Positions 51,524 to 60,666 of a DNA stretch of 64,000 bases are shown here, one piece after another. The stretch covers positions 806,001 through 870,000 of the forward strand of contig NZ_NEVU01000002.1 in the NCBI RefSeq assembly GCF_002261355.1. The letters are read 5' to 3'. The notes beneath the pieces were generated by a model. It ran no database searches. It worked only from the letters and a program-made list of their open reading frames with translations, and was not told the DNA's origin. Position numbers and translations under genes: made by a program. Origin of the DNA: Bordetella genomosp. 12. GTDB lineage: Bacteria; Pseudomonadota; Gammaproteobacteria; Burkholderiales; Burkholderiaceae_B. How positions within the stretch are numbered: position 1 is the stretch's first letter; every line of letters starts with the position of its first letter.

Positions 51524-51541
51524 GCCCGCCAGACGGCGGGC
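51524..51541. terminator. Possible hairpin between convergent flhF and flgN
   Basis: GCCCGCC-AGAC-GGCGGGC forms a 7-bp stem in the 59-bp gap between the convergent stop codons. There is no T-tract on either strand. Confidence 0.4.
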
Positions 51542-51548
51542 TGCGGGG

Positions 51549-52031
51549 TCAGGTCGCGACGATGGCGCGGCTCGCCCCGCCCAGGGGCCGGCCGCGGCCT
51601 TGGGCGTCATACGTGGTGGTGTTCTGGCTGCCCAGGCGGCGCAGCGCCTGCAAGGTTTGCTCGGTATAACGCAGATTGACTTCCAGCAGGATGGCATTGC
51701 GCTGGTTGGCGTCGCGCGCCTGAGCGGCATGGTCCTGCAGGCGTTGCCATAGCGGCGCCAGTTCGGCGTGCGCGCCCGCGGCAGCGTCGGTGCCGGCGTG
51801 GCCGGGCGCCAGGGCCATGGCGGCAAGAATGCGGTCGCGCTCCTGGCTGGCAGCCACCAGCTGGTCGGCCAGGGCCTCTTTGTGCTGGGCCGCATCCTGC
51901 AGCGCCTGGGCGGCCTTGCGATCCAGCAGCGCTGCGCTTTCGGCCTGCAGCGCGCTCAGAAACTGCTCGATGAGCGCCGTTTCGGTCTCGAGGCAACGTG
52001 CCAGGGCGGCGGGCAGGCTGGCCGGGCTCAC
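51549..52031 (-). CDS. flgN: Flagellar export chaperone FlgN
   Basis: The 160-residue helical protein is the type III export chaperone for the hook-filament junction proteins FlgK and FlgL, encoded at 60.7-63.6 kb. Family features are ETALIEQFLSALQAESAALL and NQRNAILLEVNLRYTEQTLQ, followed by QALRRLG. The start is a GTG at 52031 that overlaps the flgM stop (GTGA), so it is translationally coupled to the anti-sigma gene. Confidence 0.9.
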   Translation of the reverse strand: MSPASLPAALARCLETETALIEQFLSALQAESAALLDRKAAQALQDAAQHKEALADQLVAASQERDRILAAMALAPGHAGTDAAAGAHAELAPLWQRLQDHAAQARDANQRNAILLEVNLRYTEQTLQALRRLGSQNTTTYDAQGRGRPLGGASRAIVAT

Positions 52032-52327
52032 TTGATCAATTCCTTGGCGCTGGCAATCAGGCTGTCGGCAATACGCGAGGGGTCGATGCGCAATTGGCCG
52101 GCTGCGATGGCCGAGCGGATGGCCGCCACGCGCTCGACATCGATGTCGCTACTCCCGTCCTGCAAGGCGAGCAACTGGCGCGACGCGCCGCTGAGTTCGA
52201 CCTGCGAGCTGCTCGTATTACCGGCGGTGCTGCTGGCGGCCCCGCCGTAGGCCTGGGCCACGGCGCTCTCGGCGCGCTGCACCGGGTTGCTGGCAACCGG
52301 GCGGGCGAGGGTAGTGTTGATCTTCAA
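52028..52327 (-). CDS. flgM: Anti-sigma-28 factor FlgM
   Basis: The 99-residue FlgM binds FliA until it is exported through the completed hook. The C-terminal sigma-binding half is visible (VELSGASRQLLALQDG, SSDIDVERVAAIRSAIAAGQ, LRIDPSRIADSLIASAKELI). I chose TTG 52327 as the start (MKINTTLARPVASNP) because GGAG ends six bases before it; a GTG 12 bases further upstream overlaps that ribosome-binding site and is unlikely. A near-consensus sigma-28 promoter lies upstream. Confidence 0.93.
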   Translation of the reverse strand: MKINTTLARPVASNPVQRAESAVAQAYGGAASSTAGNTSSSQVELSGASRQLLALQDGSSDIDVERVAAIRSAIAAGQLRIDPSRIADSLIASAKELIK

Positions 52328-52393
52328 GGTATTCTCCACTGGGCGGCAGGCCAGCTGGGGTTAACAGCGCCTGCTCTGCCTTGTTATGCCAGG

Positions 52394-52420
52394 GTAACGG
52401 CGGCAAGGCGGCAAACTTTA
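52394..52420 (-). promoter_or_regulatory. Sigma-28 (FliA) promoter of flgMN
   Basis: On the minus strand TAAAGTTT (52420-52413), 11 bases, then GCCGTTAC (52401-52394). The -35 matches the sigma-28 consensus at all eight positions and the -10 at six of eight. It lies in the flgA-flgM gap and gives class III feedback control of flgM by FliA. Confidence 0.85.
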
Positions 52421-52452
52421 GGGGCCGTTGGATCTACTGGTTTGTAACATAT

Positions 52453-53148
52453 CTACAACTGGACCTCGACTTCGCCGGCGGCCTGGACCACCCCGCTGAC
52501 GATCTGGCCGGAGGCCGTGCGCACCTGAACGGTGGCGCCCGGCGGCGCGTCGCCCATGGCCTGCCCCTCGCTGCTGACGGTGAAGCCGCTGCCACGCGCC
52601 ACGATGCGCACGTTCTGGCCGCGCGTGATGGAGTCGGCGTTGCGCAGCGCCGCGCCGCGTATCGGCTGGCCGGCATGGATGCGATAACGCGCCTGCATGC
52701 CCAGGATGCCGGCCGCGTCGGTCAGCGCGCCGGCCGGCAGGCTGAGGAGGTCGCCCTGGCGGGCATCGAGATCATCGGGGGTGACGGTCTTGCCGGCCGG
52801 AATCTGACGGCCGGCCACATAGTAGGTGCCGGTCAGGCTCACGCTGGCCTGGACATAGGCCGTCCAGTTGTGGGGCGAGGTGCAGCGCACCCCGACCGTC
52901 ATGCGCGCACGCGGCCGCAAGGCGGCCGGCATGAAGGCCGACGGGGCGTCGCAGGCGGGCAGGCGGTCACTCTTGACCGGATCCATGACGATGTCGGCCT
53001 GATCGGCCACCGTGGCCAACTGCGCCTGCAGGAAGTCCTGCGCCAGCCGGGCGATGCGCTCGGGCGACTCGGCGGTTTGGGCGACGGCGGGCGGGCTGAC
53101 CAGGGCGAACTGGCCGCTCAGCAGGGCGATAAGGAGGGTGGCGCGCAT
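52453..53148 (-). CDS. flgA: Flagellar basal body P-ring chaperone FlgA
   Basis: The 231-residue periplasmic protein assists assembly of the FlgI P-ring. It has a signal peptide (MRATLLIALLSGQFALVSPP, cleavage near AVA/QTAES) and a SAF-like C-terminal domain (GRQIPAGKTVTPDDLDARQG, RNADSITRGQNVRIVARGSG). It is transcribed from the flgA-flgB divergent region. The downstream flgMN genes have their own sigma-28 promoter but may also be read from flgA. Confidence 0.93.
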   Translation of the reverse strand: MRATLLIALLSGQFALVSPPAVAQTAESPERIARLAQDFLQAQLATVADQADIVMDPVKSDRLPACDAPSAFMPAALRPRARMTVGVRCTSPHNWTAYVQASVSLTGTYYVAGRQIPAGKTVTPDDLDARQGDLLSLPAGALTDAAGILGMQARYRIHAGQPIRGAALRNADSITRGQNVRIVARGSGFTVSSEGQAMGDAPPGATVQVRTASGQIVSGVVQAAGEVEVQL

Positions 53149-53202
53149 GATGACGAGATTGTAGAAACGCCAAGGCTGCCGCCAACACGGGAATTGCGTC
53201 GG

Positions 53203-53251
53203 AAATAGCGGTTTATTTGCCTGATTGTCATTCGCCCGCGGCCCCTAAGAT
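53203..53251 (+). promoter_or_regulatory. Putative FlhDC-dependent promoter of the flgB operon
   Basis: AAATAGCG (53203-53210) equals the core half-site of the FlhD4C2 box. A sigma-70-like TTGTCA (53225-53230) and TAAGAT (53246-53251) follow, 15 bases apart, which is short. The inverted partner half-site is not clear. Position between divergent flgA and flgB suits a class II promoter. Confidence 0.4.
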
Positions 53252-53320
53252 GCCGTCATGCCACAAAAGGCCGGTCCGCCCAGCGGTTCGGCCTGCCACT
53301 CCACATTGAAGGCCTGACCC

Positions 53321-53731
53321 ATGCTCGACCGGCTAAACGAGGACTTCCGCTTTTTTCAGCAAGCGCTCGCCGTGCGCGCACAGCGCCAGGAAGTGCTGTC
53401 GTCCAATATCGCCAATGCCGATACGCCGAACTACAAGGCGCGGGATTTCGACTTCAAGACCGCCATGCAGAACGCCGTCGAAGCCCGGACGCGGCTGCCC
53501 GATACCCAGCTGACGCTGACTTCCGCGCAGCATATCGCGGCCAAGGCCAGCAGCACCGGGGATGCCCCGGAGATGCTCTATCGCATGCCCTATCAGGCCA
53601 GCCTCGACGGCAACACCGTGGACATGGATATCGAGCGCGTGCAGTTCGCCGACAACACCCTGCATTACCAAAGCACCCTGCAGCTGCTGTCGAACCGCAT
53701 CAAAGGCCTGCAATCGGCCATTTCCGAATAA
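53321..53731 (+). CDS. flgB: Flagellar proximal rod protein FlgB
   Basis: The 136-residue rod protein begins [20 protein letters not shown] and carries the common rod/hook N-terminal signature [20 protein letters not shown]. The C-terminal helix ([20 protein letters not shown]) pairs with it in the assembled rod. It opens the flgBCDEFGHIJ operon, with flgC 20 bp later. It is exported by the flagellar type III system and has no cleaved signal. Confidence 0.95.
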   Translation: MLDRLNEDFRFFQQALAVRAQRQEVLSSNIANADTPNYKARDFDFKTAMQNAVEARTRLPDTQLTLTSAQHIAAKASSTGDAPEMLYRMPYQASLDGNTVDMDIERVQFADNTLHYQSTLQLLSNRIKGLQSAISE

Positions 53732-53751
53732 GCCTCCAGGAGCCCACTGCC

Positions 53752-54171
53752 ATGTCCTTGCTCAGTGTCTTTGATATTTCCGGCTCCGCGCTGGCGGCCC
53801 AGTCGCAGCGCCTGAACGTCGCCGCGAGCAATCTGGCCAATGCCGACAGCGTGGCCGGTCCCGACGGAAAGCCTTACCGGGCGCGCCAGGTCGTGTTCCA
53901 GGTCAACCCGGCGGCCGGCCAGGCGGCCGGACAGGAAATCGGCGGGGTGAAGGTTGTCGGCGTGGTCGAGGATGCGTCGCCGCTGAAGATGGTCTACGAC
54001 CCGCGGCATCCCCTGGCCGACGCCCAGGGCTATGTGTCCATGCCCAATGTGGACCCCGTGGCCGAGACCGTCAACATGATTGCCGCCTCGCGTTCCTATC
54101 AGGCGAACGTCGAGGTACTCAACACCGCCAAACAATTGATGCAGCGCACGCTGACGATAGGTCAGAGCTGA
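53752..54171 (+). CDS. flgC: Flagellar proximal rod protein FlgC
   Basis: The 139-residue rod protein starts [20 protein letters not shown], with the signature [20 protein letters not shown]. The C-terminal [20 protein letters not shown] followed by [15 protein letters not shown] is the conserved rod-family end. It sits 20 bp after flgB and 11 bp before flgD. Confidence 0.95.
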   Translation: MSLLSVFDISGSALAAQSQRLNVAASNLANADSVAGPDGKPYRARQVVFQVNPAAGQAAGQEIGGVKVVGVVEDASPLKMVYDPRHPLADAQGYVSMPNVDPVAETVNMIAASRSYQANVEVLNTAKQLMQRTLTIGQS

Positions 54172-54182
54172 GCGAGGACACG

Positions 54183-54884
54183 ATGACGACCGTCAGCACC
54201 ACCACCAGCAGTACCAGCGCCAGCAGCGCCCAGGTCGGACAGGCCACCGCGAGCGCGGCCAAGACCATCCAGGATCAGTTTCTGACCCTGCTGGTCACGC
54301 AGCTCAAGAATCAGGATCCGCTCAACCCGATGGACAACGCCGAGCTCACCTCGCAGCTGGCGCAGATTTCCACCGTCGAGGGGATCACCAATCTGAACAA
54401 CACCCTGTTGTCCATCAGCGGCCAGATCGATGTTTCGCAGTCCATGGACGCGGTCGCGCTCATCGGCAAGGCCGTTCTGGTGCCGGGCAACAAGACCTCG
54501 CTGGGCACCAACGCCGATGACCCGACGCAGCGCACGGCCACGCCGGTAGGCTATGACGTTCCGGCGGATGCGGCCAAGCTGACCATCAAGATCATGGATG
54601 CTTCGGGCAATGTGGTGCGCACCGTCGAGCAGACCAATGTTGCCACGGGCGTCTATACCTACGACTGGGACGGCAACAACGACAGCGGCGCGGCCGTCAA
54701 GGATGGCGCCTATACCTTCCAGGTGACGGCCTACGACGCGGACAACAAGTCCATCGCGGCCGAGGCGCTGACCTACGGCGTGGTCAAGAGCGTGGATTAC
54801 TCCAGCGACGGGCTGCGGCTGGATCTGGGCCTCAATGGCGGCAAGGTCAGCATGCTCGACATCCGCAAGGTACTGAATGGTTGA
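54183..54884 (+). CDS. flgD: Flagellar hook assembly scaffold (hook cap) FlgD
   Basis: The 233-residue cap protein directs hook polymerisation. The conserved N-terminal motif is QDQFLTLLVTQLKNQDPLNP, then MDNAELTSQLAQISTVEGIT. The C-terminal part has the Ig/tudor-like FlgD fold (YDWDGNNDSGAAVKDGAYTF). The Ser/Thr-rich start (MTTVSTTTSSTSASSAQVGQ) is normal for an export signal. It lies between flgC and flgE; a short GC-rich inverted segment follows the stop codon. Confidence 0.94.
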   Translation: MTTVSTTTSSTSASSAQVGQATASAAKTIQDQFLTLLVTQLKNQDPLNPMDNAELTSQLAQISTVEGITNLNNTLLSISGQIDVSQSMDAVALIGKAVLVPGNKTSLGTNADDPTQRTATPVGYDVPADAAKLTIKIMDASGNVVRTVEQTNVATGVYTYDWDGNNDSGAAVKDGAYTFQVTAYDADNKSIAAEALTYGVVKSVDYSSDGLRLDLGLNGGKVSMLDIRKVLNG

Positions 54885-54950
54885 CGCGGTGCCCGCCCCG
54901 GGGCAGGCCCGGGCGGCGCTTTCCTAATACGGCATTGATGGGATAGAAAC

Positions 54951-56171
54951 ATGGGATTCGGACAAGGATTGAGCGGGCTGAAGGCCGCATCGCAGAACCT
55001 GGACGTCATCGGCAACAACATCGCCAACTCCGGCACCGTGGGCTTTAAGTCGGGGTCGGTGTCGTTCGCGGATGTCTATGCCAATTCGCGCGTGGGCCTG
55101 GGCGTGAAGGTCGCTGGCGTGAACCAGCGTTTCACGGTGGGCACGGTAACCACCACCGGCGGCGAGTACGACATCGCCATCGACGGCAGCAAGGGTTTTT
55201 TCCGCATGGCGGATTCGGCCGGCAACATCGTCTACACGCGTAATGGCGAGTTCAGCGTCGACAAGAATTTCTACATCACCAACGCCATGGGCTATCGCCT
55301 GACCGGCTATCCGGCCAGCGGCGCGGGCACGGATCCGGTGGCGCTGCAGGTGCCGCAGGGCAACATCGCGCCCCAGGCCACCGCCAGCGCCAGCACACAG
55401 ACCAACCTGAACGCCAATGCCGACGTGGTGGCGTCGACCTCGGTGTTCGACCCCACCAATAGCGCCACCTACACGGACTCGGTGCCCACCACGATCTACG
55501 ATTCCCTGGGCAACTCGCACCAGATGGTGCAGTACTTCGTCAAGCGCGAAGCCAGCGCTTCGGGCGAGAGCCAGTACGACGTCTATTACACCGTGGATGG
55601 CAGCGCCGTGACGGTCGATAACGGCCAGGATCACACCACGCTGACCTTCAATAGCGCCGGCGTGTTGACCTCGCAGCCCAGCCGGGACATCGTCATCCCG
55701 AATCCGGGCGGCACGACCTCGCCGGCCGCCGACATTACGCTGCGCATGAGCTACCAGAACGTCACCCAGTTCGGCAGCGATTTCAGCCCGAAGATCACCG
55801 CCGACGGGTATGCCAGCGGCGAGTTCTCGGGTATTTCCATCGCCAAGGATGGTTCCATCGTGGCGCAATACACCAATGGCGAGTCCCAGTCGGTGGGCAC
55901 GATTGCGCTGGCCAACTTCAACAATGTGGGCGGGCTCAAGCCGGTCGGCGACAACGCCTGGACCGAAACCAGCGAATCCGGCCAGGCCACGCTCGGCCAG
56001 CCCGGCAGCAACGGGCTGGCCCAGTTGGTGGGGCAGGCGCTGGAAGCCTCCAACGTCGATATGAGCCAGGAACTGGTCAACATGATTGTCGCCCAGCGTA
56101 CGTATCAGGCCAACGCGCAGACCATCAAGACCCAGGATGAAGTCCTGCAGGTCCTGATCAATCTGCGTTAA
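54951..56171 (+). CDS. flgE: Flagellar hook protein FlgE
   Basis: The 406-residue hook subunit begins MGFGQGLSGLKAASQNLDVI with the signature GNNIANSGTVGFKSGSVSFA. The middle contains hook domains (VDKNFYITNAMGYRLTGYPA; TIYDSLGNSHQMVQYFVKRE). The C-terminal end, SQELVNMIVAQRTYQANAQT then IKTQDEVLQVLINLR, is the family terminus. Length is close to the 402 residues of E. coli FlgE. Confidence 0.96.
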   Translation: MGFGQGLSGLKAASQNLDVIGNNIANSGTVGFKSGSVSFADVYANSRVGLGVKVAGVNQRFTVGTVTTTGGEYDIAIDGSKGFFRMADSAGNIVYTRNGEFSVDKNFYITNAMGYRLTGYPASGAGTDPVALQVPQGNIAPQATASASTQTNLNANADVVASTSVFDPTNSATYTDSVPTTIYDSLGNSHQMVQYFVKREASASGESQYDVYYTVDGSAVTVDNGQDHTTLTFNSAGVLTSQPSRDIVIPNPGGTTSPAADITLRMSYQNVTQFGSDFSPKITADGYASGEFSGISIAKDGSIVAQYTNGESQSVGTIALANFNNVGGLKPVGDNAWTETSESGQATLGQPGSNGLAQLVGQALEASNVDMSQELVNMIVAQRTYQANAQTIKTQDEVLQVLINLR

Positions 56172-56183
56172 GCCGGGATCGCC

Positions 56184-56948
56184 ATGGATCGCGTCATTTA
56201 CACCGCCATGAACGGCGCGGCCCGCACGGCTGAGCATCAGTCCGTGCTGAGCAACAATCTGGCCAACGTCGGGACGCCGGGCTTTCGCGAGCAGTTGGCG
56301 ATGTATCGCTCGGTGCCGGTCAACGACGGCACGTCGCTGCCGACCCGCGTGGCCACCGCGACCACGACGCCGGGCAGCAACTTCAGCCTGGGCGTGATGC
56401 AGTCCACGGGCCGTGATCTGGACGTGGCGCTGTCGGGCGAGGGCTGGCTGGCGGTTCAGACCGGGCAGGGCGAGGCCTATACGCGTGCCGGCAGCCTGCA
56501 GGTCGGAGCCAACGGCCTGTTGCAAAGCGCCAATGGCCAACCCGTGCTGTCCGACCAGAATGGCTTGATCGATATCCCCGACCAGGCCGCGCTGACCATT
56601 GCCAGCGACGGCACCATCACGGCTGTCGGTGCGGGCGATGCGCCGGACAATATTCTTAATCTGGGGCGGCTGAAGATGGTCAACGCGCCGCAGGCGCAGC
56701 TGCTGCGCGGCGACGACGGCCTGTTTCGCTTGCCCGCGCAGGCCGACGGGCAGCCGGCCGCCGCGTTGCCGGCCGACCCGTCGCAACGCCTGGTCGCCGG
56801 CGTGCTCGAAGGCAGCAATGTGAGCCCATCGGGCGCCATGGTCGCCATGATCGAGAATGCGCGCCGCTTCGAGATGCAGATGCAGGCGGTCAATGAAGCC
56901 AACCGCAATGCCGATCGCGCCAACGGTCTGCTGTCGATCTCGACCTGA
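56184..56948 (+). CDS. flgF: Flagellar proximal rod protein FlgF
   Basis: The 254-residue rod protein starts MDRVIYTAMNGAARTAEHQS and has the signature VLSNNLANVGTPGFREQLAM. The middle DLDVALSGEGWLAVQTGQGE and the C-terminal GAMVAMIENARRFEMQMQAV are typical of FlgF. It lies 12 bp after flgE and 49 bp before flgG. Confidence 0.95.
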   Translation: MDRVIYTAMNGAARTAEHQSVLSNNLANVGTPGFREQLAMYRSVPVNDGTSLPTRVATATTTPGSNFSLGVMQSTGRDLDVALSGEGWLAVQTGQGEAYTRAGSLQVGANGLLQSANGQPVLSDQNGLIDIPDQAALTIASDGTITAVGAGDAPDNILNLGRLKMVNAPQAQLLRGDDGLFRLPAQADGQPAAALPADPSQRLVAGVLEGSNVSPSGAMVAMIENARRFEMQMQAVNEANRNADRANGLLSIST

Positions 56949-56997
56949 GTCCCATTAGTCAATGCGCCGGCCGTGGGCCGTGCCAGGAGTTTTCATC

Positions 56998-57783
56998 ATG
57001 ATGCGTTCGTTGTGGATTTCCAAAACGGGCCTCGAGACCCAGCAGGCCTCGATGGACGTGATTTCCAACAACCTGGCCAACGTCCAGACCAATGGCTTCA
57101 AGCGCGGCCGCGCGGTGTTCCAGGATTTGATGTATCAAACCCTGCGCCAACCCGGCGCCCAGGTCGGCGACGCGAATCAGTTGCCCACCGGGCTGCAGCT
57201 GGGCACCGGCTCGCGGGTGGCCGCGACTCAACGCCTGCAAAGCCAGGGCAATCTGAACAACACCGGAGCCGAAATGGACGTGGCCATCCAGGGCCGCGGC
57301 TATTTCCAGGTCGATCTGCCTGACGGTACGCAGGCGTACACCCGCGACGGCGGCCTGAGCCTGGATCAGAACGGCCAGCTCACGACCGTGGGCGGCTATG
57401 TGATCCAGCCGCCGATCAACGTGCCGGACAACGCCATGAGCCTGACCATAGGCAAAGACGGCACCGTGTCTGTCACCCAACCGGGCAACACCGGGGTCAA
57501 TGTGCAGATCGGTCAGCTGCAGCTGGCCACCTTCATCAATCCGGCCGGCTTGCAGAGCGTGGGTGAAAACCTGTATCTGCAGACGGACTCCTCCGGGCCG
57601 GCCAATCTGCTGCAGCCGGGCGTGGACGGCGCGGGCAGCATCATGCAGAACTATGTCGAGACGTCCAACGTCAACGTGGCCGAGGAACTCGTCAACATGA
57701 TCACGGCGCAGCGCGCCTACGAAATGAACAGCAAGGCAGTCAAGACCTCGGACGAGATGCTGGCCCGGCTGACGCAACTGTGA
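56998..57783 (+). CDS. flgG: Flagellar distal rod protein FlgG
   Basis: The 261-residue distal rod protein starts at ATG 56998 or the adjacent ATG at 57001 ([20 protein letters not shown]); AGGAG stands eight bases before the first. The signature is [20 protein letters not shown], and the end is [20 protein letters not shown]. Its TGA overlaps the ATG of flgH. Length fits the 260 residues of E. coli FlgG. Confidence 0.96.
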   Translation: MMRSLWISKTGLETQQASMDVISNNLANVQTNGFKRGRAVFQDLMYQTLRQPGAQVGDANQLPTGLQLGTGSRVAATQRLQSQGNLNNTGAEMDVAIQGRGYFQVDLPDGTQAYTRDGGLSLDQNGQLTTVGGYVIQPPINVPDNAMSLTIGKDGTVSVTQPGNTGVNVQIGQLQLATFINPAGLQSVGENLYLQTDSSGPANLLQPGVDGAGSIMQNYVETSNVNVAEELVNMITAQRAYEMNSKAVKTSDEMLARLTQL

Positions 57784-58469
57784 TGCGCAACACCGTCGTC
57801 CGTTTGCTGGCGGGTCTGCTGCTGGTCTTGTCCGCAGGCTGCGCGCTCATCCCGCCGGAACCCGTGGTCATCGGGCCGACGACGGCGCCGCCTCCTACGC
57901 CGGCGCCGCCGTCGAGCCGGCCCAACGGGTCCATCTATCAGCCGACCTCCTACGGCAACTATCCGCTGTTCGAGGATCGCCGGCCGCGCAACATCGGCGA
58001 TATCGTGACGGTGATGCTGGAGGAAAAGACCAATGCCGCCAAGGGCGTGGCCACCAACACCAGCCGCTCGGGCAGCGCCAGCCTGGGCGTGAGCGCCTCG
58101 CCGAAGTTCATGGACAGCGCCATCAATGCCAAGCTCGATACCGATATGTCGGGCGAGAACGCCTCCAAGGGTACCGGCAGCAGCAGCGCCAACAATACGT
58201 TCACCGGCTCCATCACCACCACCGTCGTGGGCGTGCTGCCCAACGGGAATCTGCAGATCGCCGGCGAAAAACAAATCGCCATCAATCGCGGCAGTGAGTA
58301 TGTGCGCGTCTCCGGCGTCGTTGATCCGCGCTCCATCACCGGCACCAATTCGGTGTCTTCCACCCGGGTGGCCGATGCCCGCATCGAGTACCGCAGCAAA
58401 GGCGTCATGGATGAAGTCCAGACCATGGGCTGGTTGCAGCGCTTTTTCCTGATTGCCTCTCCGTTCTGA
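57783..58469 (+). CDS. flgH: Flagellar L-ring lipoprotein FlgH
   Basis: The 228-residue outer-membrane ring protein has a lipoprotein signal ([20 protein letters not shown], lipobox SAGC). A Pro-rich linker precedes the conserved [20 protein letters not shown] and [20 protein letters not shown] segments, with [20 protein letters not shown] near the end. Its start overlaps the flgG stop (TGATG). Confidence 0.95.
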   Translation: MRNTVVRLLAGLLLVLSAGCALIPPEPVVIGPTTAPPPTPAPPSSRPNGSIYQPTSYGNYPLFEDRRPRNIGDIVTVMLEEKTNAAKGVATNTSRSGSASLGVSASPKFMDSAINAKLDTDMSGENASKGTGSSSANNTFTGSITTTVVGVLPNGNLQIAGEKQIAINRGSEYVRVSGVVDPRSITGTNSVSSTRVADARIEYRSKGVMDEVQTMGWLQRFFLIASPF

Positions 58470-58473
58470 CCTT

Positions 58474-59610
58474 ATGACACCACGCACAACGTCTCAGTCC
58501 TTGTCGCTTCTGCTCGCACGGGCATGCCTGGCGCTGCTTGCCCTGGCTGCCGTGCCGGCGCAGGCGGCCGAGCGTCTCAAGGATCTGGCGACGTTTCAGG
58601 GTGTGCGGGGTAATCAGCTGATTGGTTACGGGCTGGTGGTGGGCCTGGACGGCACGGGCGACCAGGTCCGCCAGACGCCTTTTACCCAGCAAAGCCTGAC
58701 CAACATGCTGTCGCAACTGGGCATCACCGTGCCCGCGGGCAGCAACATGCAGTTGAAGAACGTCGCCGCCGTCATGGTGACCGCGACGCTGCCGGCCTTC
58801 GCACGGCCGGGGCAGACCATGGATGTGGTCGTGTCGTCCATGGGCAATGCCAAGAGCCTGCGCGGGGGCACCTTGCTGATGACGCCGCTCAAAGGCGCCG
58901 ACAATAGCGTCTATGCGATCGCCCAGGGCAATGTCCTGGTGGGCGGCGCGGGCGCAGCGGCGGGCGGCTCCAGTGTACAGATCAATACCCTGAACGGCGG
59001 GCGGATATCCGCCGGGGCGATCGTCGAGCGGCCGGTGCCGACCACGTTCGCTCAGGACGGACTGGTCTACCTGGAAATGAACACCAGTGATTTCGGTACG
59101 ACCCAGAACGCCGCCAATGCCATCAACCGCCAGTTCGGCGCGGGGACTGCGATGGTCATGGATGGTCGGGTGGTGCAGTTGCGTGGCCCGTTGGATCCGG
59201 CCATGATGCCGGCGTTCTTGTCGCAGATCGAGAATCTGCCGGTCACGCGCGCGCCCGCGGTGGCCAAGGTCATCATCAACGCCCGTACGGGTTCGGTCGT
59301 GATGAACCGCACGGTCATGATCGAAGAGGCGGCCGTCGCGCACGGCAATCTGTCGGTCATCATCAATCGTCAGAATCAGGTTTTCCAGCCGGACACGCCC
59401 TTTACCGATGGGCAGACCGTGGTCGCGCCCAATACGCAGATCGAAGTGCGCCAGGAAAATGGCGCCTTGCAGCGCGTCAGCACGAGCGCCAATCTGGCCG
59501 ATGTGGTCAAGGCGCTCAATGCCTTGGGCGCTACGCCGCAGGATCTGCTGTCCATCCTGCAGGCCATGAAGTCCGCCGGTGCGCTGCGCGCCGAGCTGGA
59601 AATCATCTAA
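58474..59610 (+). CDS. flgI: Flagellar P-ring protein FlgI
   Basis: The 378-residue periplasmic ring protein starts at ATG 58474 ([20 protein letters not shown]), with signal cleavage likely after AQA. The conserved [20 protein letters not shown] and [12 protein letters not shown] stretch follows, with [20 protein letters not shown] near the end. An in-frame ATG at 58453 overlaps flgH and would extend the signal peptide. It is assembled with the help of FlgA. Confidence 0.95.
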   Translation: MTPRTTSQSLSLLLARACLALLALAAVPAQAAERLKDLATFQGVRGNQLIGYGLVVGLDGTGDQVRQTPFTQQSLTNMLSQLGITVPAGSNMQLKNVAAVMVTATLPAFARPGQTMDVVVSSMGNAKSLRGGTLLMTPLKGADNSVYAIAQGNVLVGGAGAAAGGSSVQINTLNGGRISAGAIVERPVPTTFAQDGLVYLEMNTSDFGTTQNAANAINRQFGAGTAMVMDGRVVQLRGPLDPAMMPAFLSQIENLPVTRAPAVAKVIINARTGSVVMNRTVMIEEAAVAHGNLSVIINRQNQVFQPDTPFTDGQTVVAPNTQIEVRQENGALQRVSTSANLADVVKALNALGATPQDLLSILQAMKSAGALRAELEII

Positions 59611-59622
59611 GGCCGGGCCAGC

Positions 59623-60591
59623 ATGGCGCTGACTTCCTCCTCCGGTTTGGGCGCATCCCAGGACTCGGTGTTCGATCTGGGCAAGCTCAGCGAGCTCAAG
59701 CGCGGCGTGGGCAAGACGCCGGACGACGCGCAACAGCAAAAGCAAGTGGCGCAGCAGTTCGAGGCCCTGTACATCCAGATGATGCTCAAGCGCATGCGCG
59801 AGGCCACGCCCAAGGATGGGCTGTTCGACTCGCAGCAGACCGAAATGCTGCAATCCATGGCCGACGAGCAGATGGCGCTGCAGCTGGCCAAGCCGGGCTT
59901 GGGGCTGGCCGACGCGCTGCTCAAGCAGATGCAGCAGGGGCAGTCCGGCTCGGATGCCGGTAGCGCCGCAGCGACCGTCTCTCAGGCATTGCAGGCCAGC
60001 GAAGTGGCGGCGGGGCGGCCCGATGCAGGGGTGACGGCCTTGTTGAACCTGATGCGCGGCAACCGGACCTCGGGCGGGGCCCTGGCCGCCGCCGACGGCG
60101 CCCCGGACCATGTGGTGGACTTTGTCGCCCGCATGGCGCCGGCCGCCCGGGCCGCCGCCTCCGATAGTGGCGTGCCCGCGCGCCTCATCCTCGGACAGGC
60201 CGCGCTCGAATCCGGCTGGGGCAAACGCGAGATCCGCCAGGCCGACGGCAGCACCAGCTACAACCTGTTCGGCATCAAGGCGGGCGCGGGCTGGAAAGGC
60301 AAGGTCGTCAATGTGCTGACGACCGAGTATGTCGATGGGACACCGCAGAAAGTCACGCAAGCGTTTCGGGCTTATGACTCTTATGAAGAGGCGTTCGCCG
60401 ACTACGCCCGCCTGTTGGGCAACAACGCCCGTTATGAACGCGTCACGCAGTCGCGGGATGAGATCGAGGCTGCCCGCCGTATCCAGGATGCCGGCTACGC
60501 GACCGATCCGCGCTATGCCGAAAAGCTGATCAGCATCATGAGCCAGTTACGCGCGTCGGTGGCGCGCGCGGATTTTTCAGGCCAGCCCTAA
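59623..60591 (+). CDS. flgJ: Flagellar rod assembly protein/muramidase FlgJ (two-domain form)
   Basis: The 322-residue protein has an N-terminal rod-capping domain (KQVAQQFEALYIQMMLKRMR) and a C-terminal glucosaminidase domain that opens peptidoglycan for the rod. The catalytic glutamate is in LILGQAALESGWGKREI, with the family SYNLFGIKAGAGWKGKVVNV after it. The stop codon TAA (60589-60591) forms the first bases of the flgK sigma-28 -35 element. Confidence 0.95.
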   Translation: MALTSSSGLGASQDSVFDLGKLSELKRGVGKTPDDAQQQKQVAQQFEALYIQMMLKRMREATPKDGLFDSQQTEMLQSMADEQMALQLAKPGLGLADALLKQMQQGQSGSDAGSAAATVSQALQASEVAAGRPDAGVTALLNLMRGNRTSGGALAAADGAPDHVVDFVARMAPAARAAASDSGVPARLILGQAALESGWGKREIRQADGSTSYNLFGIKAGAGWKGKVVNVLTTEYVDGTPQKVTQAFRAYDSYEEAFADYARLLGNNARYERVTQSRDEIEAARRIQDAGYATDPRYAEKLISIMSQLRASVARADFSGQP

Positions 60592-60615
60592 ATTCCGGCT
60601 GCGCGCTGCCGTTAA
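60589..60615 (+). promoter_or_regulatory. Sigma-28 (FliA) promoter of flgKL
   Basis: TAAATTCC (60589-60596), an 11-base spacer and GCCGTTAA (60608-60615). The -10 matches the sigma-28 consensus at seven of eight positions and the -35 at five. It starts on the flgJ stop codon and lies 51 bases before flgK, adding late expression to any read-through from the flgB operon. Confidence 0.75.
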
Positions 60616-60666
60616 GGATATATCCGAACCCTCTCTGAGCCGCCAGCGGCAAACTCCGGGGACAGC

